NCBI GenBank assembly: GCA_945859605.1
Contig: OX243827.1
Location: forward strand, 25,670,502-25,734,501
Direction: 5' to 3'
DNA: 64,000 nucleotides
DNA from: Lumbricus rubellus
Lineage: Eukaryota > Annelida > Clitellata > Crassiclitellata > Lumbricidae
The notes under the pieces are model-generated. The model made no database searches. It saw only the letters and a program-made list of their open reading frames with translations, and had not been told where the DNA came from. Shown here piece by piece: positions 1 through 9,759 of this stretch. Made by a program: the position numbers and the translations under genes. Position 1 is the first letter of the stretch. Each line of letters begins with the position of its first letter.

Positions 1-118
1 TCCTTCTTCCTTTCATGGTCTCCATTCTTGGCTTCCTGGACTCTCTTGACTTCCTTTCTTGGAGTCCCTGCTTGGCTCACTAGACTCTTTTCCCTGGAAT
101 TTGGCCTGTACAATGACT
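1..118 (-). other. possible second exon of the signal-peptide gene (unresolved)
   Basis: On the minus strand there are plausible acceptor AGs near 100-118 and an open, Lys/Glu/Ser-rich reading frame to the window edge in one frame. That frame needs a phase-2 donor, whereas the clear donor of the exon at 971-1031 is phase 1, and the phase-1 frame meets a stop within about 10 codons. It could be another exon joined by an unseen donor, or simply intron. Confidence 0.15.
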
Positions 119-970
119 CTACTAAGTAGCGAACATCATCTGATGCTGCATGTTGGCAATAAAACGGTGGCCCAATGAAAATTCTCACATTTTGATAAGA
201 CGAAATTTCGCGGCATAGCAAGTAAACTGATAATCAATCGATTAGAATTGTAATTAGCTGCTGAAGTTTGAGAACCAATTAGAATTAGCAAAATCTTAGG
301 CTATAGTTAATCGATTAGAAATGGAATTAGCCTATAGACCTAATACTTCTTCTTATGGTCACCCTAGCATATATTCTTCTTCTTCGGGTTCTCTGCCCCT
401 ATAAGAAGGTTTGAACGCAAAATGCCGCCGCTCCATCCTCCGTTGTGTCTTCTCCTTTAGCTTTTGGTAGCCGTCCTCCATCATCCAGTCCAGCATCATC
501 TATCTCGGTCGTCCTCTTGTTTCTTTCCCCTCCATTTTCCCTGAATCACTAGGCCTATCCTTAGCAAGGAATCTCTTCTTAGTGTGTGTCCATCCATGTT
601 CTTAGCCTATAATTATTTTCATGTCTTAAAAAATCAGATAGATTAGATAAATTGTTAGTCACTAGAATTGAAATTTACTCAAAATCCTTAGTCACAATCA
701 CGAAGACTGACTTTCCACGACGACAACGACACACTGTCTAACTGTGGCAGACATTTGCGATTTGGGATTGCAGTTATCAAATTGATTTAGTTAGGGCCGA
801 CACAGCCCTCGGGAATAAGAGGGTGCTTTGCAATTAGCTTTAGAGCAACGCTTATGAAATTGAAAGTTACGATTACCTACGTAGTTTGATAGTTAAATAA
901 CTTCAGTTACCGTGAAAAATTGAAAATGGTAGGACAGCTGCTGCCTGCATTGTAGGCCTATTATTCTTAC

Positions 971-1031
971 CTTGTACGCAGACGACGGCGCTCGCAAGTG
1001 CGACCAGCGCCAGGAAACTCCAGCGGTTCAT
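971..1031 (-). CDS. first coding exon of a secreted-protein gene (signal peptide only)
   Basis: The ATG at 1031 opens MNRWSFLALVALASAVVCVQ, followed by one base of the next codon and a consensus donor (GTAAGAA). Seen directly: a short polar N-terminus, one Arg, a 13-residue hydrophobic core and small residues near the end, which is the layout of a cleavable signal peptide. It lies about 180 bp downstream of a TATA box on the same strand, leaving a short 5' UTR. The rest of the gene lies to the left, mostly outside the window. Which secreted protein this is cannot be told from 20 residues. A short exon holding little beyond the signal peptide is common in genes for secreted peptides and matrix proteins. 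The ATG was chosen because it is the only one that gives this hydrophobic start. Confidence 0.7.
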
Positions 1032-1206
1032 GCTGTCTTTCTTGCGGGCGAAGATCGACGGGAGAATACCTTCACGTAGAACAGGAAGACTTCTTCTATG
1101 CTGAACTGTGTTCTTTCTGCTGCTTCTCGAAGACTTTCTTCTCTTTCTTGAAGACGGTTTCGACTGTAGAACTGCTGTGGAAATAGAAGCCTATGAAGGT
1201 CGTTGG

Positions 1207-1215
1207 CTTTTTATA
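1207..1215 (-). promoter_or_regulatory. TATA box
   Basis: The minus strand reads TATAAAAAG. Transcription would be expected to start about 30 bp downstream, near 1180, giving a 5' UTR of about 150 nt before the ATG at 1031. Together with the signal-peptide exon this makes a convincing promoter. Confidence 0.65.
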
Positions 1216-3853
1216 GAATCGCGAGAGACACAGCACTCTGTTTATCAGCCGTTATTAATCAATCTCTTGGTGGCAGATAGAATTTAGGGCCTGTGCTGGT
1301 CTGTGTAAGTACCGGTACGTACTCAGAGCATGTTATGCACTCTAAGAGGAAGCGAATTCTTAGAATTTGGTATCAACCAGGTTCTTGATGTCAGTCCATG
1401 TTTCGAGGTCGTTAGAAGACGAATGTGTTGTTGGTCTGCATGTCTGATTGAGCAGTAAATTACAGTTGACGATAATATCTTAGCGCTATATAATAGATAG
1501 CCTAACTGTCAATGTCTGTGACACAGCAAGTGTCTTGTTGTGGTGAAAGTCACAGCTGGTGCTTCCAGTGATATCGCTAAGGCTAATATATGGTGTCATC
1601 CAGTACAATGACTCTCAGTGGCTATAGCCAGGAATTTATTATGGTGGGATTTATGGACTAGCCGGATGCCCTTCCTGACACCAACCCAACAGTAGGCCTA
1701 TAACAGTAAATAAAAAGGGAGTAAAGCAATAAAGGGAATAAAGTAAGAAAAACAATTGTTACTACAAACAATTGGTTTTTTTCTTTCTTGATTAGGCCTA
1801 AGTGGATAAATAACCTTTTAAAAACTTTTTCCTAAGCCAATGGGGTTTTGGCCCCTAAACCCCCGTCTACGCCACTGGTGACTCTTGGTGTCATCCCTGT
1901 GGATCTCCTCCCTTCTCAGACCATGCAAAATCCTTGTTAAGCCTAATGCTTCCTGCGCTAATTTTGTTCGTAAGTCGCAGTCCTGTGGATCCTGCATAGG
2001 TTAGGCCATAATTATAAGGGAATTCCAAAGGCTAGTAGGGATAGTAGCATAAAACTGACGACACTGTCTGGATCGAGAAGCATAAAAATCTTGATTAGCA
2101 TGATTTCAGATATGATGTTCAAATTGAGACAGCAGCCTATTAAGCCTAAACAGACCCGTCGAAGGGGTCGGAAGTAGATGCCTATAGGGTCCCGCCGCGG
2201 CGACCATTAGGGGCCTTGACTGGGTAAGTTTACAAGGTTTATCATTTCTGCATTTCCAAATAAAATTGCTGACGCTTAACTGTATACAATCAGTTGGAAT
2301 AAACTTCATGCACTATACGGCAAACTTTCGAACAATCGTACGAGCTCGCTAAAACTCCACCTCTCGCTATCTTCCCACAGGTTTTCACTCAAACTGAAAA
2401 CATTTCTCTTTCGCAAATTCTATCCTGATTCTTCCTCTTCTCCTCACAGCCCTCGTCATTTCAACTCTAAACATCACCCACCATAGCCCTCCAACTGTAG
2501 CCTATGTCTGCCTGACTTTTAGGACTTGACCCGCTGCCTATCGATTTTGTTTTAATTAATTAAGCCTGTGAACAAGCTGGTTCCCGCGACTTCGCTTTGT
2601 GGGCGCTGTAGAAGTCTTGATCGAGATTACGATACGATCAGATTGAACTTCAAGCATCTGAATAATAATTAGTCTACTTATAATTTATTTGCTATTATAG
2701 GCCTAGTCTACATGTATAGAGCACGTCCTCATCCGTGTTAATTTATTATAGGCCCATTTATCTTAGCATTCCTAAATTATTTAGCATCGTACGACATTAA
2801 TTTTTAATTTACAGCTGAATAAAGTCAGAGTTCTAGGCCTAAATAGGCCTATACATAAATCATAATTACGTAGGACTAATATAGTCTAATATCGTATGAT
2901 CGAATGACTCGCACCAGCACTGTCTTTAGTAAGATTTTCTGAACCCAGTAGGCCAATAATTATTATGGCCTACCGTAATCTGGCGACATGCATGTAGCCT
3001 AATCATTTGCCAACATCTTGCTTCTTCGTTGATAGTTAGCCTATTGACAGGTATAGGCCTAAGCCTATTATAAATTAAAACGGCTTTGATAATGCGATAG
3101 AACAAGTAGACCACGGTACTAGAATACGAAACTATGATAAACTGGCATTCCCATTTCTCAGTTGACCCTCTGAGAGTTGGAGGGGGCAAAATGTCCAGAA
3201 TCACGGCGACTTTTAGGGACCCGGGCTAGATAGTCATAGGCCTATATTTGCAAGTTATGATTTAGCCTGTGCCCTTTAAAAATATAGACCTAACAGGCCT
3301 ATTGCGCATAATTAACTAGGCCTACACTCAATATGAACTTTAGATCAACAACGGAATAAAATCACAATTATTTTAAATATAACTTTCCATATCGTATGTC
3401 GTAGCCTACGTGTATTAGGCTAGGCCTGTATCAATTTGTATCCAAAAATATTTCCTAGAAAGCATTGAGATAGTTTAGGACTCTAGGAGTCGCAAGGCCG
3501 TAGCCAGGATCTTATTTCGGGGGGTGTTTTCAGCGGCCAAAATTTCCATTTTTATCGACGAAATTTTCTGACGACCCTTTTTTAGTCATTAACTTTGATT
3601 TCTCAGCGAATTTAATCTATTATTTCGTTTCCTGGGGTGTTTTATGGCTTTTTCCATGCTTTTTTGCATCACGAACTAAAAAATGCAATAGATTTTTTTC
3701 TGCATTTTCAATTTCGGGGGGTGTTCAAACACCCAAAACACCCCCCTGTCTACGGCCTTGAGGAGTCGTGACTGATCCGCCTAGGGGTATGGAATTTATC
3801 TGGTCAGTCCTGCCAGCCTCTAACAAGTTTTTATAGAAGTTCTTAACCTTTAT
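1216..3853. other. intergenic DNA without a recognisable gene
   Basis: AT-rich sequence with many TAGGCCTA-type palindromes. The small open frames have no domain or codon signature. At 3500-3765 there is a degenerate repeat bounded by GGGGGGTGTT and AACACCCCCC, so it looks like an eroded inverted-repeat element. Confidence 0.5.
1655..1700 (-). repeat. LINE/SINE tail fragment
   Basis: The minus strand reads GTCAGGAAGGGCATCCGGC, a phrase that recurs in retroposon 3' regions of many animals (from memory, not searched). Only the fragment remains. Confidence 0.4.
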
Positions 3854-4227
3854 TGACCCAACGTTCCCAAAGTGGAACATATTATTAAAAAATTTGCAGG
3901 GACGGTAAAACCTACTGTAAGTCATCTTATTGATAGTCATTTACTTAGCCAATGATGGGTGCATGTTTATTTACTTTTGTTTCAAGTCTGTTGCTGCTAA
4001 TAAAATAATTATTTTGATGCAAATTTGGCAAAAAATGACATTTTTGCTAAAAAATATTGAAATTTACATTTTGGAAGAAATGCATGAAACGTTATTTCTT
4101 TTATGGTACATTTGGGTTGAACTGTGTCTATTCTGCCTGGGTGTGGTCAAAAAATTTAATGGTAGTGCTTTACGAGTGAGCAACGCAGCTGATTTTAGGT
4201 ATGTTCCACTTTGGGAACGTTGGGTCA
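3854..4227. mobile_element. small non-autonomous element with about 27-bp terminal inverted repeats
   Basis: The left end TGACCCAACGTTCCC continues CAAAGTGGAACAT, and the right end is its reverse complement. About 320 bp of AT-rich DNA with no transposase lies between them. Each end also contains its own palindrome, GTTCC(CAAAGT)GGAAC. A solo copy of the end, with the palindrome centre inverted, is at 5404-5430. No clear target-site duplication was seen. Confidence 0.5.
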
Positions 4228-4529
4228 CTCTCGCTAGTTGAATCAATATTTTTACGTTCTATTGATATTTGCCCTGCTCGCTCCAAAATTTACGTTGATT
4301 GTAGTTTTCATTATAATATGAATATGAATATTAATATTATTAATAGTAGTATTATTATTATTTGGTCCATTATTATTAATTTAGGCCTATTTTTGAATAT
4401 TTTATCATTGTGACTGGTTTGTTTCGGGATTTGATCAGCTTGAAAAGTGCGTTATGCCTTCTGCAGCATGATGTTTTCAACGTAGGCCTGTATTTGAATT
4501 CTGATTAGACTATATAGGCTAATTACTCC

Positions 4530-5330
4530 GTTTTCCCGCAGGGTGGGTTGTGTGGGGACACGGTATGGTGGGATGGGGGTGAGGATTGTGGGATGGAGCC
4601 GGGGTAGGGTGCGGTGAGACCAAAGGTGAAAACCAAGTGAAACATTAGTTTTACTATGAATTTCATGTGTTGAGCCTTTCGCGGAGTGGGGGCCTGGAGG
4701 GGTGGGAGATGGGGTGGGTAGGCCTGAGTTAGAGTGGTGGTGGGTGGGGTCGGACGGTTGGGGTATGGGGTTGTAGTGTGCCGGGTGGGGTCAAAGTGGG
4801 AAGGAAGGGTCAATGTAAAAAACGAAGTAAAAAATTGTTTATCATGAATTTCATAGTTTGGGCATTTTAAGAGGTGGGTCGGAGTGGAGGGTGGAAATGG
4901 GGTGGAGTGGGCCAGAGTTGAGTGGGGTGGGTTAATGATGGACGGTTGGAGTATGTGATTGAAGTGAGCCGGGTGCGTTCGAAGTGAAGAGGAGATTTGA
5001 CCAAGAAACCAAAAATTACTCCATACAGGTGGGACTGTGCGGGGAAAATTTGGGTAAGGTGGAGTAGGGTTGGGTGGGGTGGGCTGGGGTCGGTGGGGAC
5101 TGTTGTGGGACTGTTGTGGGACTTTTGTGGGATACGGTCAGCGTAGTGGTTCGGTGGGACCGGTATGAAAACAAATTGAAACATTATTTTTCATAAATTT
5201 CTTATGTTAGCATTTTATGGGGTTTGGTGGGGTGGACCGTGGAAGGGTGAGGCGGAGTGGAATTTTGAGGATGGGGTGTGTAAAATATGGGGTGGAGGTG
5301 GGGTATTAACCTTTGTGATTCACAGGTTTT
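4530..5330. repeat. degenerate G-rich tandem repeat, unit about 185 bp
   Basis: Blocks of GGGTGGGGT-type sequence alternate with an AT-rich phrase that resembles GTGAAACATTA...ATGAATTTC. The phrase recurs near 4620, 4810, 4990 and 5165, giving a drifted period of roughly 175-195 bp. The proline-rich frames on the other strand are by-products of the G-richness. Confidence 0.5.
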
Positions 5331-7083
5331 AAAAAATTGTATATATGCATCATTTGGAAAATGTTATACTTTTACTAATGCTTGATGCCTATACTAGTCA
5401 AAGTGACCCAACGTTCCACTTTGGGAACATATATATAATTTTTATATGAGCAAAAAATAAATTATTTTTTGTACTAATTGCCTCTATCTAGGTGGTAAAC
5501 TGTATCATAACGAAATTCAGAAGTGATAGAATGACGATTTCAATGTCTGGGATAATAAAGGTTAATGGTAAGCCTAATCGTGAATTCCAAACTGCTGAAA
5601 CGCCGGCTGAAAGCTAAACATAGCCCTGGCTATCTTATTCGGTTGACTTATAAACCTAAAATAATAGGCCTAATCTTCATTTTCGAAATGTAGTGGTTTG
5701 ACTTAAACTTAAACCAACTTTTAACGGCAAGTGCACTAACGTCCTGCATGGTAGGCTACCCTTTTATAAACCATAAATTTCAGTTCAAATTCACGGTCAA
5801 GTTTTCTCAGTGTAGAAAATATATGGCGTCAATCGGGGGGGGGGGGGGAACAGACGAAGGCTAGCCTATAGGCGAAGCGATCACATGCTAGGCCTAAAAA
5901 TTAAGAACAACAAGGTAATAAATAACAAGATAATAGCTATAAATATATCTCAGGATAATATTCTTAGAACAGAGGTTAAAAGAAAGAGCAAAGTAGGCAA
6001 AATAAATTAAATATATGCCCTATAATAGGCCTAAGCCTATGACTATAAGCAAGACTAAACAATTAATGTCATAGGCCTAAGCCTATAATATATTAGCCTA
6101 TATTTTCAAACAGAACTACCGAAGGCCTGCCTTTGTAATTTATTATTACCAAGCAAGACAAAGGACTATAATGCCTAACATATCATCCAGAAGACACGCG
6201 ACTGAAATCGTCTGCTGAACAGGACCTGGTCTGTTGTTCCAGCAGACTTAAAGCGGCCACTGTCGATAGCCTAGGTCCTACACCGGGCCGATAATAGGCC
6301 TATAATATAATCGTAGTTTATTATTTATGGAGGATGAAATTTATTTCTGAACGCTGTGTTCTTGCAGACAGTCTGGTCTCTCTGCTGAACTCGATCAGTG
6401 TTTAATCTAAAAGTCTGGTCGAGGGAGAAAGTGCTCCCTCGTCCGCAAAACAGTGGTTTGTCCTCGCACCCCACCCCAATAAGCCGAGATCATCCCCCCA
6501 TCCCAAATCAGGTTGACTAGATGAAACACTGCGTAGTAGTGACTGGAGTGCTCGGACGCCTTGCGCTTAGATTTCGGGGAATTCTAGAAAGTATGCTGAA
6601 CCTGCGGACCAGCTTAACACTAGAATGATAGTCTACGATCGCGAGATTAAATATAATTTGAAAGGAGGATAAATCAAGATACAATTAGGCCTACATTGTA
6701 CTCTATCGTAAACTGGTTGTTGGCCTATGTATAATAAATTATATATCTATATAGCCTAAATAAAAATGAAACTTTCCAATAGTTCGTGTTACAATCACCG
6801 TGAATCACGCCGAAACTTACGCACCAATTCTTTTGAAAATTTACCAAAACCTTCCATTCCAATAGCACCGTGTCTTAAGATTTCTTTTCCCCGAAAAAAC
6901 GCTATATTTTCCACAAAAAGTGAACTTTGCAATACGTTCCACCGCCATTTGCAAATTCAACCAAACCTCACGCTTGCAAAATTTCACAATCGTCTTCACA
7001 CCAAACACAGTGACGAAACATGAATGAGGTCGCGTTCCGTGACGTCATAAGCGAGTCCATTAATAATTCCATTACGAAAGCGG
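5331..7083. other. intergenic DNA without a recognisable gene
   Basis: Contains the solo element end at 5404-5430, a poly-G run near 5838-5848 and many TAGGCCTA palindromes. A perfect cAMP-response element (TGACGTCA) is at 7040-7047. No exon could be supported on either strand. Confidence 0.4.
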
Positions 7084-7084
7084 C

Positions 7085-7345
7085 CTTCCCGCTGTCAGTA
7101 AGGGACGGTGTGAGAGAGGAAAGGAGCGGAGGGGGAGGGGAAGGGGAAGGAAAAGAGGGAGGAAGGCAGGGGCGGCGGCGGGGGGAGGGATAGGGGAGGG
7201 GGAGGGAGGGGGCGGGGGCGGCGGGGGAGGGGAAGGGGCAGGGGGGGAAGGGGGCGGGGGGAGGGGTAGGGGAGGGGAAGGGGGTGGGGGGCGGCGGGGA
7301 AAGGAGGAGGGGAGGGGGAGGAGGAGGGGAGGGGGAGGTATTTTT
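7085..7345. repeat. G/A-rich low-complexity tract
   Basis: About 250 bp made almost only of runs of three to seven G separated by A or AGG on the plus strand. The many G-runs could form G-quadruplexes. Long proline-rich open frames on the minus strand are artefacts of the C-rich complement. Confidence 0.75.
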
Positions 7346-7383
7346 TGCCACAGTAACGCGTGGCTGGGTACAGCTAGTATATA

Positions 7384-8348
7384 CACTGTGTCCGGAAAAA
7401 AAACAACCAGTTTTGTAAATATGAAAATAAATAGTAAATATTCATCGATTTTCACAATTCAAACACCATTTTAATCCTGACATATTTCTCTAACAATTGT
7501 GAAAATATAAAAGTTCCAGTCCAAATAATGACGTCATAATGACGTCATTTGCACAAAAAGTCAAATTTAAGAGATAAATGCGCAAAATCATCCACAATTT
7601 CAATATTTTATCATGTAATTTATCAATAATAAATGTAAGTTTAATTTTATTTTTATATCTGAATTATGTCAGACTGCAATTTGTGGTCAAAGAGTACACC
7701 TTTGGCTTCAACATAAGCGTCAAAAGGGTCGCGCTAATACCCAACAGCAGCATCGATAACCAGCTTATCAAAACCTCCGAGGCGTTAACAATTCGCTTAC
7801 GGAGTTCTTCAATGTCTCTTATCCTTGTCTTGTAGCCTGCACCTTCTCCTCCATCAATCTCCAACTCTTATTATCAGTGGGATTTAAGCGGGCGGCCGTT
7901 TTGCGGCCAAAGATTAAGATGAATGAATTCCGAGTCTTTTTAGTCAACAGATCAACAGATTCACGAACTCAGTGAGCTGAAGCGCTATTTTGTTGAAATG
8001 TGTAGGCTATTGTTCCGAATATTCTCGGATATCAGGCACCACTTTTTTATAGAGCAGACAATCCCTCTAATAAGCTGCATTTATTTTCACTTCTGGTTCT
8101 ATTAAATGGATTTCCGTTTTACCAAAAGCCAATAATACCAACCGAACCATGCATGAATGGCCGGCTATATGCATTTTGATGCAACTGACGTCATTATGAC
8201 GTCATTATTTGGACTGGAACTTTTATATTTCACAATTGTTAGAGAAATATGTCAGGATTAAAATGGTGTTTGAATTGTGAAAATCGATGAATATTTACTA
8301 TTTATTTTCATATTTACAAAACTGGTTGTTTTTTTTCCGGACACAGTG
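7384..8348. mobile_element. mariner-like element, internally deleted, about 165-bp terminal inverted repeats
   Basis: The ends are CACTGTGTCCGG and CCGGACACAGTG, each flanked by TA, the target duplicated by Tc1/mariner elements. The inverted repeats run about 165 bp inward, to the paired TGACGTCA sites at 7529-7536, 7540-7547, 8186-8193 and 8197-8204. Inside, on the minus strand near 7680-7830, a broken frame reads RDIEELRKRIVNA and, after a frameshift and a stop, EAKGVLFDHKLQ. That matches the C-terminal end of mariner transposases, so this is a decayed deletion derivative and not a functional transposon. Confidence 0.75.
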
Positions 8349-9640
8349 TATATATATATATATATATATATACCTAATAGGTGTCACTGCATACAAAATT
8401 ATTCTAGGTAGCCTAAGACGTTTTCTGAATTCCAGATTGGTGTTGAAAATTAAAATTTAATTAGTCTAGCATGGTCGGCTTTTGAAGGACAGAGGCAATA
8501 TTTCATACTGAAAAGAAATTTTTTTTCGAAACCACCCAGGCCCTTCATACATTTTGTTGAGCCCCTCCTGTGCATAAATACAAATAAGCTTCTCTGTGTT
8601 CCCACCCCCCCCATACACCCCTCTTACAAAGGCTATTTAGCTAAGTCATCTATGAAGCAGGTATTAGCCTACCGTAGGCTACTATTATTTTGTTGATTTC
8701 TTTGCATACATTATAAAAAAAACTCTATAGATGGACGATGGATTCTAGTACTAGGTTGTTATCGTATACTGACGTATAGTAATTGTTCAAACAGCTGCAG
8801 TATCTTTAATTAAAAAACATTGCAATAGAAATGAACAGTGGGAATGAAGCACACAATAATGACAATTCCTTCCTCATATCGCAATACTGTGATCAATATT
8901 GTGATCAAGAACTTCAGGACAGCATTACATCAAATTACAAATTGCATACATAATTATTACGTATGTAATTTGTAATTTGATCAAATAGAAATCAGGTAAT
9001 GTATCAACTTGTAATTTCTAGAAAAATTTCAAATAATATGTAGTTCAATAACATTGTCTCCCAAGCAATGTGTACTTTGTAATTTAATAACAGTTAAATC
9101 GTAATTTACTCAGTTCTGCTAGACAGCACAAATTAATTACCGTATGTAATTATGTATGAAGAGGCAATGCTTTTAAGCAAATTCTCTCAAACCTAACTAA
9201 TTTTTCAGTTCAAAATGAATTACGCGTTCGCCATAGACGTAGGAGAGGATGGTTTCAGGGAGGGCAAATGCCCCCCTCAAATTTCGTGCAAGTCTGATTT
9301 TCGAGCAAGCAGACCCGGAAAAAGAAACGTAAAACTTTTCGGGCAAAAGTAACGGGAAATCTCTTAAGATTTCACCCGGACGACTATTTTCGGGCAAAAT
9401 TAACGGGAGTGTTCTTATGATTTTGGCCGTACGACTAAAAAAAACTGGGCGACTAAAAACAAGCAAAGGTCGATGGAATTTTTTGGGCAAGTCTAATTTT
9501 TTGCCCCGCCCCCACCTGCTGAAATGTCCCCTACGACTATGGCGTTCACCTTTGTAAAAAATGCATTGAACATGCACTGAAATGACAAATTGTAAGCACT
9601 CCAGTGTCCAAAGTCACATCCGCCAACAGTAAGTCTTGAG
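8349..9640. other. intergenic DNA with a repeat copy
   Basis: A (TA)n run at 8349-8372 abuts the transposon end, and AT-rich unique-looking sequence follows. At about 9245-9545 lies one copy of a dispersed repeat with GGGCAAATGCCCCCC near its start; a second copy is at 15340-15650. No gene was seen. Confidence 0.5.
9245..9545 (+). repeat. dispersed repeat (GGGCAAATGCCCCC family), copy 1
   Basis: Shares with 15340-15650 the order GGGCAAATGCCCCCC, GCAAGTCTG, CGAGCAAGCAGACCCGG or close variants, then a run of CGACTAAAAA-like phrases, and ends in a CCCCNCCC block followed by GAAAT and TACGNCTATGG. No reading frame was found. The type is unknown. Confidence 0.55.
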
Positions 9641-9663
9641 TTTGCAACATGCCACACATGAAA

Positions 9664-9669
9664 TTTATT
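9664..9669 (-). terminator. LARP7: LARP7 polyadenylation signal
   Basis: AATAAA on the minus strand, about 90 nt past the LARP7 stop codon at 9760-9762. It gives a 3' UTR of about 110-120 nt. Confidence 0.75.
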
Positions 9670-9759
9670 CCAGGTCGACAATCTCGCTCAATTACAATAT
9701 TAAATCGGAGAGAAATCGGAACACAACGTAGAAAAACCGTGAGTCATGAAAGCGAATTT

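Noticed and set aside
6968..7455. Proline-rich minus-strand frames
   Set aside because: Produced by the G/A low-complexity tract; two overlapping frames look equally proline-rich, so neither is a gene.
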